A DNA stretch of 32,735 nucleotides from Pseudomonadota bacterium (GCA_023405815.1 JAEXXM010000049.1:1-32735), one strand, 5' to 3'. Counted from the stretch's first letter, positions 15,073 through 22,303 are shown. The notes: generated by a model from the sequence alone, not told the origin. Numbers and translations: made by a program.

Positions 15073-16080
15073 ATGCGGATCCTGGTGACCGGTGCAGCCG
15101 GCTTCATCGGTTACCACACTGCTAAAGCGCTCGCAGAGCGCGGGAACGAGGTCGTCGGTCTCGATAATCTCAATTCCTATTACGACGTTAGCTTAAAGGA
15201 GGCCCGGCTCACCCAGCTCGAGGGCGCGGCGGGGTTCTCGTTCCGCAAGCTCGACCTCGCGGACCGCGCGGGCATGGAGAGGCTGTTCAAAGAGGTGCGC
15301 CCGCAGCGGGTGATCCATCTTGCCGCACAGGCGGGAGTGCGCTTCGGCATGGACCATCCGCACGCGTACATCGATTCCAACGTGGTAGGGACGCTGCACG
15401 TCCTCGAAGGGTGCCGGCATCACGGCGTCGAGCATCTCGTCTTTGCGTCGTCGAGCTCCGTCTACGGCGCCAACACGGCAATGCCCTTCAGCGTGCACCA
15501 GAACGTCGACCACCCGATCAGCATCTATGCCGCCTCGAAGAAGGCGAACGAGCTGATGGCGCACACCTATGCGCATCTCTACCGGCTGCCGGTGACGGGC
15601 CTGCGCTTCTTCACCGTCTATGGGCCCTGGGGGCGCCCGGACATGGCGCTGTTCAAGTTCACGCGCAACATCCTCGCCGGCGAGCCGATCGACGTATTCA
15701 ACAACGGCCATCACGCACGCGACTTCACCTACATCGATGACGTGGTCGAGGGCGTGCTGCGGACCGCGGATCGCATCCCGCAGCCCAACCCCTCCTGGAG
15801 CGGGGCCAATCCCGATCCGGCGACATCGTCGGCGCCTTACCGAATCTACAACATCGGCAACCACAGTCCGGTGAAGCTGATGCACTTCATCGGCGTTCTC
15901 GAGCGGGCGCTGGGCCGCGAGGCGAAGAAGAACTTCCTCCCGATGCAGCCGGGTGACGTGCCGGCCACGTTCGCCGACGTCGACGATCTCATCGCCGATG
16001 TCGGTTTTGCACCGGCAACGCCGCTCGAGGATGGCATTGCGCGTTTCGTAGCGTGGTATCGCGGCTATTACGGTGTTTGA
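15073..16080 (+). CDS. UDP-glucuronate 4-epimerase family protein
   Basis: A 335-residue extended SDR that converts UDP-glucuronate to UDP-galacturonate, a precursor for LPS core and capsule sugars. The NAD site is GAAGFIG (7-13). The catalytic set is SSSSVYG (126-132) and Tyr152/Lys156 in YAASKKANE. The FTVYGPWGRPDMALFKF block and HARDFTYIDDVVEG are characteristic of the UDP-glucuronate epimerase branch rather than GalE. A GGGA ribosome site precedes ATG 15073. It heads an operon with the threonine dehydrogenase-like gene, 33 bp away. It is divergent from the SIS/APS kinase pair, which supports a shared glycan context. Confidence 0.88.
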   Translation: MRILVTGAAGFIGYHTAKALAERGNEVVGLDNLNSYYDVSLKEARLTQLEGAAGFSFRKLDLADRAGMERLFKEVRPQRVIHLAAQAGVRFGMDHPHAYIDSNVVGTLHVLEGCRHHGVEHLVFASSSSVYGANTAMPFSVHQNVDHPISIYAASKKANELMAHTYAHLYRLPVTGLRFFTVYGPWGRPDMALFKFTRNILAGEPIDVFNNGHHARDFTYIDDVVEGVLRTADRIPQPNPSWSGANPDPATSSAPYRIYNIGNHSPVKLMHFIGVLERALGREAKKNFLPMQPGDVPATFADVDDLIADVGFAPATPLEDGIARFVAWYRGYYGV

Positions 16081-16113
16081 GAAATAATACGCGGCGCCCT
16101 CGGAGGCTCTCGC

Positions 16114-17088
16114 ATGAGAAAGATACTGGTGACGGGAGCCCTGGGGCAGATCGGCTCCGAGCTGGTGCCGGCGTTGCGCGAGCGCTACGGCAGGGAGAAC
16201 GTCATCGCCACCGATCTCAAGGTCCTGCCGGCCGCAGGTGCCGCTGCCATCGCGCCGTATGATCATCTCGACTGCACCGAGCCACACCAGTTGCATGAGG
16301 ATGTGCGCCGCTACAACGTCGGTACCATCTACCACCTCGCGGCGCTGCTCTCCGCGTCTGCCGAGGCGGCACCGCAGCTCGCGTGGTCGGTGAACATGAG
16401 CGGGCTCTATAACGTGCTCGAGGTCGCTCGCGGCTATAACTGCCAAGTCTTCTTTCCGAGCTCGATAGGTGCGTTCGGCCCCGACACGCCACACGATATG
16501 ACACCGCAGGTTACGGTGCAGCGGCCGACGACGATCTATGGTGTCACCAAGGTCGCGGGCGAGTTGCTGTGCGATTATTACGCGTTGCGGTTCGGCGTCG
16601 ATACGCGCGGGCTGCGCCTGCCCGGCCTCATCTCGTACGTCGCCGCACCGGGCGGGGGGACCACCGACTATGCGGTGGAGATGTTCTATCACGCGCTACG
16701 CTATGGCCGGTACACGTGCTTCCTGTCGGCGGACACGCGTCTCGACATGATGTACATGCCGGACGCCATCTCCGGCATGATCAACCTGATGGCAGCGGAC
16801 GAGAAGCGCCTGCGCTACCGTAACGCCTACAACATCACGGCGATGAGCGTGACGCCGGAGGAGATCGCGGACGCGATCCGCGCGCACATGCCGAGCTTCG
16901 AGATCGACTATGACGTCGATCCGGTGCGGCAGGCGATCGCCGACAGCTGGCCGAGATCGCTCGACGACAGCGCGGCGCATGCCGACTGGGACTGGTCGCC
17001 GCGTTTCGATCTTGGCGCGATGACGGCCGACATGCTCGCCCGCCTCGACGAGAAACTGAAGCTCCCCTCGCGCAAGAAGCGCTCCTGA
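16114..17088 (+). CDS. SDR-type L-threonine 3-dehydrogenase
   Basis: A 324-residue NAD-dependent extended SDR of the animal/archaeal-type threonine dehydrogenase branch, not the zinc alcohol-dehydrogenase type of E. coli Tdh. Motifs are GALGQIG (8-14), FPSSIGAFGP (about 114-123), RPTTIYGVTKVAGE with Tyr142 and Lys146, RLPGLISYVAAPGGGTTDYAVEMF, RLDMMYMPDAI, YNITAMSVTPEE and QAIADSWPRSLDDS. It oxidises L-threonine to 2-amino-3-ketobutyrate. The next gene encodes the matching CoA ligase, which makes the assignment strong. A GGAGG site precedes ATG 16114. Confidence 0.92.
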   Translation: MRKILVTGALGQIGSELVPALRERYGRENVIATDLKVLPAAGAAAIAPYDHLDCTEPHQLHEDVRRYNVGTIYHLAALLSASAEAAPQLAWSVNMSGLYNVLEVARGYNCQVFFPSSIGAFGPDTPHDMTPQVTVQRPTTIYGVTKVAGELLCDYYALRFGVDTRGLRLPGLISYVAAPGGGTTDYAVEMFYHALRYGRYTCFLSADTRLDMMYMPDAISGMINLMAADEKRLRYRNAYNITAMSVTPEEIADAIRAHMPSFEIDYDVDPVRQAIADSWPRSLDDSAAHADWDWSPRFDLGAMTADMLARLDEKLKLPSRKKRS

Positions 17089-17100
17089 TCGGAGGCCGTC

Positions 17101-18327
17101 ATGCCTGTCGAGAAACTGACGCCGGTCCTAGAAGAGAAACTCGGCGAGCTGCGCGCCTCCGGCCGCCTCAAAGGGGTCGAGGCCGTGACGACCGGTGTCG
17201 TCGATCCCGCCGGCGGCAAGGGGCTGCGGTTCCTCATCGAGGGGCATGGGAACCGGCCGTTCCTGCGCATGAACTCCAACAGCTATCTCGGGCTGTCGTT
17301 CGCGACGCGGGTGATGGAGGCAGAGGAGGAAGCGGTACGCCGCTACGGCGTCGGGCCGGGTGCGGTGCGCTTCATTTCCGGCACGTGGGTGCCGCACGTA
17401 AAGCTGGAGAAGCGCCTTGCCGACTTTCACGGACGCGAGGCGGCGATGCTGTTCAGCTCCGCTTACGCCACCGTCATGGGCGTGTTGCCGCCGCTGATAT
17501 CGGACCACACCGTTGTGATCAGCGACGAACTCAATCACAACTCGATCATCAACGCGATCGCGCTGGCGCGACCGGCGGAAAAACGCATCTACAAGCATCT
17601 CGACTTTCACGAGCTGACGCGCCAGCTCGGGGTCTTCACCAACAAGTGCCGGCGCGCGGTCGTCGTCACGGACGGCGTCTTCAGCATGCGCGGCGATCAT
17701 GCGCGGCTCGACGAGATCATGCGCATCTCGAAACAGTTCCATCCGCTCTATGCCGAGGGCGTGATCGTCGTCGCCGACGACTCGCACGGCGTCGGCGCGT
17801 TTGGCGCGACGGGACGCGGCACAGAGGAGGTGGTCGGCGCGAAGGTGGATGTGCTGATCGGAACGCTGGGCAAGGCCTTCGGGGTCAACGGCGGCTATGT
17901 CGCGACCTCGCAAACGATCGTCGGCTATCTGCGCGAGACATCGCCGTTCTATATCTACTCGAACCCGATCACGCCGGCGGAGGCCGAAGCGGCGCGTACG
18001 GCCGTCGACCGCGTCGACAGCGAGGAGGGGCGCGCGCTGCTCGCGCATCTCAGGGCGATGACGAAGCGCTTCCGTGATGGGTTGCGCGCCCGTGGTCTCG
18101 AGACGGTGGAGGGGGAGCATCCGGTCGTGCCGCTCCTGGTGCGCGACACGACGCGCACAGCCGCGCTCGTCAAGCATCTGCGCGACAGTGGGATCCTTGC
18201 GACAGGATTGGCGTTTCCGGTGGTGCCGCGCGGCGAGGAGGAGATCCGCTTCCAGATCAGTGCCGATCACTCGGTTTCCGACATCGACGAGGCGCTGGCG
18301 GCACTAGACTCGTTCGCTCAAGCTTGA
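17101..18327 (+). CDS. kbl: 2-amino-3-ketobutyrate CoA ligase-like PLP enzyme
   Basis: A 408-residue fold-type I PLP enzyme of the alpha-oxoamine synthase family. Visible are SNSYLGLS (59-66), GAVRFISGTWVPHVKLE (glycine-rich substrate region), DELNHNSII (142-150), VADDSHGVGAFGATGRG (224-240, PLP ring Asp and His) and the Schiff-base Lys258 in GTLGKAFG. It would cleave 2-amino-3-ketobutyrate with CoA to glycine and acetyl-CoA. It lies 12 bp behind the SDR threonine dehydrogenase with a GGAGG site. The GKAFGVNGG loop differs from the GKALGGASGG of E. coli Kbl, so another alpha-oxoamine synthase reaction is possible, but the gene pairing favours Kbl. Confidence 0.87.
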   Translation: MPVEKLTPVLEEKLGELRASGRLKGVEAVTTGVVDPAGGKGLRFLIEGHGNRPFLRMNSNSYLGLSFATRVMEAEEEAVRRYGVGPGAVRFISGTWVPHVKLEKRLADFHGREAAMLFSSAYATVMGVLPPLISDHTVVISDELNHNSIINAIALARPAEKRIYKHLDFHELTRQLGVFTNKCRRAVVVTDGVFSMRGDHARLDEIMRISKQFHPLYAEGVIVVADDSHGVGAFGATGRGTEEVVGAKVDVLIGTLGKAFGVNGGYVATSQTIVGYLRETSPFYIYSNPITPAEAEAARTAVDRVDSEEGRALLAHLRAMTKRFRDGLRARGLETVEGEHPVVPLLVRDTTRTAALVKHLRDSGILATGLAFPVVPRGEEEIRFQISADHSVSDIDEALAALDSFAQA

Positions 18328-18336
18328 GGCTCGCAA

Positions 18337-18924
18337 ATGAAGTTCCGATCCGACGAAACGCGATATGAGTTCCGCCAGTTCGGAGCCGATCTTGCCGGCG
18401 TGCGCGAAGCGTTCGCGAGGCTGGGTGTCGGGGTTGCGAGCCCCGTGAGCCGCGAGACGTACATCGTCACGCGCCTCAATATCGAATCCAACGTCAAGAT
18501 TCGCGGCGGCAGGCTGCAGGTGAAGACGCTCAAGGCGCGGCTCGGCGCGCTCGAGCAGTGGGCGCGGCCGCTCGATGCCGAGTTGCCGGTGTCGGTGACC
18601 GACGTCGAAGACATCGTGCTGCCGGCGCTCGGCCTCGACATCGAGATCGGCGAGCGCGGCGCGCTGGGAGAGGGACCGCTGCTGGCGCTCATGGCTGGGC
18701 AGCACTCGCTCGCGATCCAGGGGGTCGAGAAGCGGCGCACGCTCTACGAGATCGGGGATTGCGTCGCCGAGTTCTGCGAGCTCGAGATCGCGGGGGAGAG
18801 GCTGCATACGATCGCGATCGAGGCGGTCGACGCCGATGCAGCGCTCGACCTATTGGAGAATGCCGGCCTCGGCGAGGCACAAAACGAGAGCTACGCCGAG
18901 TTTCTGCAGCGCCGGCTGTTCTGA
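18337..18924 (+). CDS. Hypothetical protein with CYTH-like features
   Basis: A 195-residue protein with no family I can name outright. It starts 9 bp behind kbl with a TTGAGG site, so it belongs to the same operon. Its strand and charge pattern recalls CYTH/triphosphate tunnel proteins: an opening RYEFRQFG strand, NVKIRGGRLQVKTLK (52-66) with alternating basic residues, then EKRRTLYEIGDCVAEFCELEIAG (131-153), HTIAIEAVDADAALDLLENAGL and a closing NESYAEFLQRR. In CYTH enzymes such alternating Lys, Arg and Glu line a tunnel that binds triphosphates. The classic N-terminal ExExK is not clearly present (DETRYEFR instead). The relationship is inference. Confidence 0.6.
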   Translation: MKFRSDETRYEFRQFGADLAGVREAFARLGVGVASPVSRETYIVTRLNIESNVKIRGGRLQVKTLKARLGALEQWARPLDAELPVSVTDVEDIVLPALGLDIEIGERGALGEGPLLALMAGQHSLAIQGVEKRRTLYEIGDCVAEFCELEIAGERLHTIAIEAVDADAALDLLENAGLGEAQNESYAEFLQRRLF

Positions 18925-18934
18925 CGCGCGGTGA

Positions 18935-19165
18935 TCAGGCTCGGTCCTTCAGGCCCTTCACGTGGTCGGCGCAGTGGGCACAGCAATAGATCTTGCCGCC
19001 TTCCGTCTCGACGCCGTGACCGATGACGCGGCAGCCGCAGTGTCCACACACGGGTGCCATGGCGGTGATGGCGCATTCGAAGCTGTCGAAGGTCATGGTC
19101 TTGCCGGCCTTCGTCACGTTGAAGGTCTTGTCGTAGTCATTGCCGCAGGTATCGCAGACGGGCAT
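18935..19165 (-). CDS. Small Cys-rich metallothionein-like protein
   Basis: A 76-residue cytoplasmic protein with nine Cys. The first half is zinc-ribbon-like, with CDTC at 4-7 and Cys31 in FDSFECAI. The second half, CGHCGCRVIGHGVE (Cys40, 43, 45) through YCCAHCA (Cys61, 62, 65), has the spacing and GHGV/G-x-x-YCC pattern of bacterial metallothioneins. It probably binds Zn or a similar metal. A GAGGAG site lies just ahead of ATG 19165. The gene follows the 49-residue membrane peptide by 15 bp and may share its transcript. The metal-efflux operon is 11 kb away, so no direct link is implied. Confidence 0.8.
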   Translation of the reverse strand: MPVCDTCGNDYDKTFNVTKAGKTMTFDSFECAITAMAPVCGHCGCRVIGHGVETEGGKIYCCAHCADHVKGLKDRA

Positions 19166-19180
19166 GTGCCTCTCCTCGAG

Positions 19181-19330
19181 CTAGCGCGCGAACGTGGCGA
19201 TGAGACCCACGAGCACCATGCCCGCGAGCCCTGATATGAAGATAAGGCGCTGGGTGCGGGTTTTGAGGATGATCTCGCCCTGACGCGTCTTCTCCGCCGG
19301 ATAGCCTTGCGCAGAGTTCTTTTCAGGCAT
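19181..19330 (-). CDS. 49-residue single-pass membrane peptide
   Basis: A short protein, MPEKNSAQGYPAEKTRQG at the start and one transmembrane helix at the end (LIFISGLAGMVLVGLIATFA, about 29-48). The N-terminal half is charged and would be cytoplasmic. ATG 19330 has a strong GAGGAG site 10 nt upstream. A longer frame to 19483 would overlap the CHRD gene and has no ribosome site. Similar short peptides with a QGEIIL-type motif before the helix are, from memory, widespread in related bacteria and sometimes mislabelled as transporter permeases. Function unknown. Confidence 0.7.
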   Translation of the reverse strand: MPEKNSAQGYPAEKTRQGEIILKTRTQRLIFISGLAGMVLVGLIATFAR

Positions 19331-19410
19331 GAAAGGTGTCTCCTCGAACTGGAGATGTTCGAGGGCAATGCGCATGGCGTCCCGGCGGTTCCAGGCGGGA
19401 TGGTTAGAGA

Positions 19411-19833
19411 CTAGTTGCCGCGCGAGAGCCGGCCAATGAGCTCGCCCTTGGGGAAGCCGGCGGTGCGGATCACTATGCCCCATTCGCCGGCGGCCAGGGC
19501 TTCGCCTTGTGGCTGGGAAAGGATGGCTGTCCCCTCGAAGGGGCTATCGATATCGCGGATACGAACAAAACCCCCGCGGGGACCCGGGGTAGAGCCGTAG
19601 AAGCTCGCGGACGTCGCGTAGGTGGCGGTTCCCTTGTAGGTTCCGCTCCAGGTCAGCTTCTTGCTGTCGGTGTCGAACTGGGCGGTCACGCTGCCCGTGG
19701 CGGCGCTGGGAGCGCCTGGGGCCGGCTTCAGGTCGGCCTTGAATGTCAAAACCTCGGCGGCCGCGGGCGCGCATATGCCGGCAAACGCCAGGACTGCGGC
19801 CAAAATCGCCGTGCGCAAGGCGGATGCGGCCAT
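19411..19833 (-). CDS. CHRD domain secreted protein
   Basis: A 140-residue exported protein with a signal peptide (about 1-26, ending APAAAE) and a CHRD beta-sandwich domain: EVLTFKADLKPAPG, GSVTAQFDTDSKKLTWSGTYKG, ATSASFYGSTPGPRGGFV, and LAAGEWGIVIRTAGFPKGELIGRL at the end. CHRD domains are named for chordin and occur in many bacterial periplasmic proteins of unknown role. A GGGAGG site 6 nt before ATG 19833 decides the start over the in-frame codon at 19854. It is divergent from the aldolase gene and may lead the transcript with the two small genes downstream. Confidence 0.85.
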   Translation of the reverse strand: MAASALRTAILAAVLAFAGICAPAAAEVLTFKADLKPAPGAPSAATGSVTAQFDTDSKKLTWSGTYKGTATYATSASFYGSTPGPRGGFVRIRDIDSPFEGTAILSQPQGEALAAGEWGIVIRTAGFPKGELIGRLSRGN

Positions 19834-20021
19834 TGTCGTCCTCCCTCGGGTCAACCCGCCCCAGAATTCACGGCCATTATGCCCGGACCGTGACAGGCCG
19901 ATTATGCACGCTGGCGAGGGCAGCGGAAGGCTGGGATTGCCGTGCGGGGGCTGGCCCCGACGCCGATTTGGCGGTAATGGCTCTGCAGCAATTCCAGCTG
20001 CCTTTCGATGCGAGGACGTTC

Positions 20022-21056
20022 ATGACTGAAGAGCTTGCGAAAATCGCCAAAGCGCTCGTTGCCCCGGGCAAAGGCATCCTCGCGGCGGACGAGAGCTCCG
20101 GCACCATCAAGAAGCGCTTCGATTCGATCGGCGTCACCTCGACCGAGGACACGCGCCGCGACTATCGCGAGATGCTGTTCCGTGCCAACGAGGCGATGAA
20201 GAACTACGTCTCCGGCGTCATCCTCTACGACGAGACCATTCGCCAGCAGGCCAAGGACGGCACGCCGCTCGTCGACGTCATGAAGGCTGCCGGCTCCATT
20301 CCCGGCATCAAGGTCGACACGGGCGCCAAGCCGCTCGCCGGCCCGAACTCCAAGACCGAGGTCGTCACCGAGGGCCTCGATGGCCTGCGCGAGCGCCTTG
20401 CAGAGTACTACAAGCTCGGTGCGCGCTTTGCGAAGTGGCGCGCCGTCATCACCATCACGGACAGCCTGCCGTCGTGGAACTGCGTGAAGGCCAACGCCCA
20501 CGCGCTCGCCCGCTATGCCGCTCTCTGCCAGGAAGCGGGCATCGTGCCGATCGTCGAGCCGGAGGTGCTGATGGACGGCGCACATTCTGGCCACACCATC
20601 GAGCGTTGCTATGAGGTCACCGAGTGGACGCAGCGGATCGTGTTCCGCGAGCTCTATGACGCGCGCGTTGCGCTCGAGGGCATCGTCCTGAAGCCGAACA
20701 TGGTCATTGCCGGGCAGAAGTGCCCGCAGCAGGCGAGCGCGCAGCAGGTGGCCGAGCTGACGGTGAAGTGCCTCAAGACGACAGTGCCGGCGTCCGTGCC
20801 CGGGATCGCGTTCCTCTCCGGCGGCCAGTCGGACGAGCAGGCGACGGAGAATCTCTCGCTCATCAACCAGATCGGCAACCTGCCCTGGAACGTCACCTTC
20901 TCCTACGGTCGTGCGCTTCAGGCCGCGGCTCTCAAGGCGTGGGGCGGCAAGAGCGAGAACGTCGCCGCGGGACAGCGGGCGTTCGCGCACCGGGCGCGCA
21001 TGAACTCGCTGGCGGCGCTCGGCAAGTGGAACCAGCAGCTCGAGAAGGCCGCTTAG
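20022..21056 (+). CDS. Class I fructose-bisphosphate aldolase
   Basis: A 344-residue Schiff-base aldolase that splits fructose 1,6-bisphosphate into dihydroxyacetone phosphate and glyceraldehyde 3-phosphate. Family landmarks are LVAPGKGILAADESSGTIKKRF (about 12-33), VDTGAKPLAG (98-107), KWRAVITI (138-145), IVPIVEPEVLMDGAH (174-188) and the Schiff-base Lys224 in GIVLKPNMV. FLSGGQSDEQATENL and the phosphate loop follow. The length matches the eukaryote-like class I type. The frame is open well upstream, but a GAGG site 6 nt before ATG 20022 and the family N-terminus set the start. It is monocistronic, followed by a hairpin repeat. Confidence 0.95.
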   Translation: MTEELAKIAKALVAPGKGILAADESSGTIKKRFDSIGVTSTEDTRRDYREMLFRANEAMKNYVSGVILYDETIRQQAKDGTPLVDVMKAAGSIPGIKVDTGAKPLAGPNSKTEVVTEGLDGLRERLAEYYKLGARFAKWRAVITITDSLPSWNCVKANAHALARYAALCQEAGIVPIVEPEVLMDGAHSGHTIERCYEVTEWTQRIVFRELYDARVALEGIVLKPNMVIAGQKCPQQASAQQVAELTVKCLKTTVPASVPGIAFLSGGQSDEQATENLSLINQIGNLPWNVTFSYGRALQAAALKAWGGKSENVAAGQRAFAHRARMNSLAALGKWNQQLEKAA

Positions 21057-21083
21057 CCGCATCGACGGCGACTTCCGATCCCT

Positions 21084-21164
21084 TGTCGTCCCGGCACTTG
21101 CTGCCGGGAACCGGCGCGTGGCTGGGACCTCGGATCGATGTATCCTGGGGACGAGCCCTTTGTC
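21084..21164. repeat. Intergenic palindromic repeat, family 1, partly decayed copy
   Basis: The left half (from TGTCGTCCCGGCACTTG at 21084) forms a CCCGGCA/TGCCGGG hairpin and matches both arms of the complete element at 30046-30136. The right half (TCCTGGGGACGAGCCC to TGTC at 21164) is a degenerate inverted partner. It lies between the aldolase and GlcG-like genes. The sequence resembles the REP-type elements that are common between genes in this bacterial group. Confidence 0.7.
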
Positions 21165-21245
21165 GCTGATCCCAAGAGCCTGCCGCGCCTTTGAAGCGCT
21201 ATTGAGCCGCGGCAATAGGGCAGTCGTTTACCCGCTTCTGCCAGC

Positions 21246-21277
21246 TTGGCGGCGACATACATGTCGCCTGTTGCCAA
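21246..21277. promoter_or_regulatory. Palindrome upstream of the GlcG-like gene (operator or leader hairpin)
   Basis: GGCGACAT and ATGTCGCC (21251-21258, 21261-21268) form a perfect 8-bp inverted repeat around 2 nt. TTGGC (21246-21250) and GCCAA (21273-21277) extend it after a 4-nt bulge. It ends 25 nt before ATG 21303. Such a symmetric site could be a repressor operator or an mRNA hairpin near the ribosome site. Confidence 0.45.
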
Positions 21278-21302
21278 CGAAGATCCCAACTGGAGATGAT
21301 CG

Positions 21303-21737
21303 ATGCACGTAACGATGGAGAGCGCCCTTGCAGCCATCAAGGCAGCACAGAAGGAGGCGCAAAAGCTCAAGACGCAGATGTGTATCGCCGTCGTCGACAG
21401 CGGTGCGAACCTGAAAGCCTTCGTGCGCATGGACGATGCTTGGGTCGGCTCGATCGACATCGCCATCAAGAAGGCGAAGACCGCGGTTTTCTTCGGCATG
21501 CCGACGGGGGAGATCGGTAAGCTTTCGCAGCCGGGCAAGTCGCTCTACGGCATCGAGCACTCGAACGAGGGTCTGATCACGTTCCCGGGCGGCCTGCCGA
21601 TCGTCGATGACGAAGGTGTGCTCGTCGGCGCTATCGGCGTCTCGGGCAGCTCGGTCGAGAACGACCACAAGGTTGCGGCCGCGGGCCTCAAGGTTGTCGG
21701 CGTCAGCGAGCTGCCGGCGCATCCCTGGCGGACTTGA
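21303..21737 (+). CDS. GlcG/HbpS family heme-binding-like protein
   Basis: A 144-residue single-domain protein of the GlcG/HbpS (DUF336) family. Characteristic parts are ESALAAIKAAQKEA, MCIAVVDSGANLKAFVRMDDAWVGSIDIAIKKAKTA, FPGGLPIVDDEGVLVGAIGVSGSSVENDHKVAAAGL. Members bind heme or accompany glycolate, diol or corrinoid metabolism; HbpS itself is an extracellular heme sensor. This one has no signal peptide. It is probably transcribed alone, from a region containing a palindrome, and ends before a strong terminator. The precise role is not predictable. Confidence 0.85.
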   Translation: MHVTMESALAAIKAAQKEAQKLKTQMCIAVVDSGANLKAFVRMDDAWVGSIDIAIKKAKTAVFFGMPTGEIGKLSQPGKSLYGIEHSNEGLITFPGGLPIVDDEGVLVGAIGVSGSSVENDHKVAAAGLKVVGVSELPAHPWRT

Positions 21738-21785
21738 TTTGTGGCCGACGCGAGCTTCGAGACGCTTAGCATTCGCCCGGCGTTG

Positions 21786-21850
21786 CGCGAGCGGATGTCC
21801 GGCGCTCGCGCCGGGGCGCCTTGCGCCCTTGCCGCCTTGCGGCGGCCAGG
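21786..21850. repeat. Intergenic triple-hairpin repeat, family 2, copy A
   Basis: Three tandem hairpins occupy 21799-21843: CCGGCG/CGCCGG with a CTCG loop, GGGCGC/GCGCCC with a CTT loop (21814-21828) and GCCGC/GCGGC with a CTT loop (21831-21843). A homologous element lies at 29968-30032. In the second hairpin the two copies differ on both strands of the stem (GGGCGC/GCGCCC against GGGCCC/GGGCCC) while pairing is kept. Both copies sit just behind a stop codon, between converging genes. Confidence 0.65.
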
Positions 21851-21881
21851 AGGATCGGTAGCTGACTTGGCTCGACAAGTG

Positions 21882-21911
21882 AAAAAGGCGGGGCTTTGGC
21901 CCCGCCTTTTT
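21882..21911. terminator. Bidirectional rho-independent terminator
   Basis: A perfect 13-bp stem, AAAAAGGCGGGGC (21882-21894) and GCCCCGCCTTTTT (21899-21911), encloses a TTTG loop. The T and A runs make it work in both directions. It separates the plus-strand GlcG-like gene from the converging minus-strand gene ending at 21932 and is the clearest terminator in the window. Confidence 0.92.
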
Positions 21912-21931
21912 GATTCAGAATGCCCGAGCGA

Positions 21932-22258
21932 TCACTGCTTCTCGACGCGGTCGGCCATGTTGCCGACGAGGCGGACGCGATAGGTCGCGTTCTCGCAGGT
22001 CAGTATCCAGACCGGAAGGTCGGGGCGCGAAGCCTCAGGATCGCGCTTGGCCTTCGAGGGATTGGTGCACTCATATCCCTGCTTGCGGATCTGCACGGCG
22101 ATGATGTCCGGCGCGACCTCGTCGTCAGCCGGTTGAACGGACTTCACCTCGGCGAACTGCTGGGCCTGAGCCTGCGCATCAGGACCACCGAGGGTCAGAG
22201 CATTGAGAGCCAGGCCGGCACCAAGCGCCAACACCGGAAACATCACCAGCTTTTCCAT
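21932..22258 (-). CDS. Small periplasmic protein of unknown function
   Basis: A 108-residue protein with a signal peptide (MEKLVMFPVLALGAGLALNALTLGG, cleavage near AQA at about 28-31) and a mature domain of about 75 residues holding two Cys (QGYECTNPSKA and VWILTCENATYRVRLVGNM) that could form a disulfide. The C-x(n)-W-x-L-x-C-x(n)-YRV arrangement is one I recall from many small exported proteins of alphaproteobacteria, but I cannot name a family. ATG 22258 has a GTGGGG ribosome site 7 nt upstream; the in-frame GTG at 22270 is part of that site. It ends at a bidirectional terminator and follows the HdeD gene by 45 bp. Confidence 0.75.
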   Translation of the reverse strand: MEKLVMFPVLALGAGLALNALTLGGPDAQAQAQQFAEVKSVQPADDEVAPDIIAVQIRKQGYECTNPSKAKRDPEASRPDLPVWILTCENATYRVRLVGNMADRVEKQ

Positions 22259-22303
22259 TGCATACCCCACTAGACCTCAGCGCAACGAGGTCAGCGAGCC
22301 AGG

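Noticed and set aside
15193..16692. Long minus-strand open frame (499 codons) opposite the epimerase and dehydrogenase genes
   Set aside because: It spans two well-supported plus-strand genes and the gap between them, with no plausible protein features.
19743..20021. Upstream extension of the aldolase frame by 93 codons
   Set aside because: It overlaps the divergent CHRD gene start and lacks aldolase similarity; the family N-terminus and a ribosome site fit ATG 20022.
21780..21861. Short coding sequence with an Ala/Arg-rich product behind the GlcG-like gene
   Set aside because: The same pattern recurs at 29968-30032 in another gap, with base changes that preserve hairpins rather than a protein, so it is a structural repeat.
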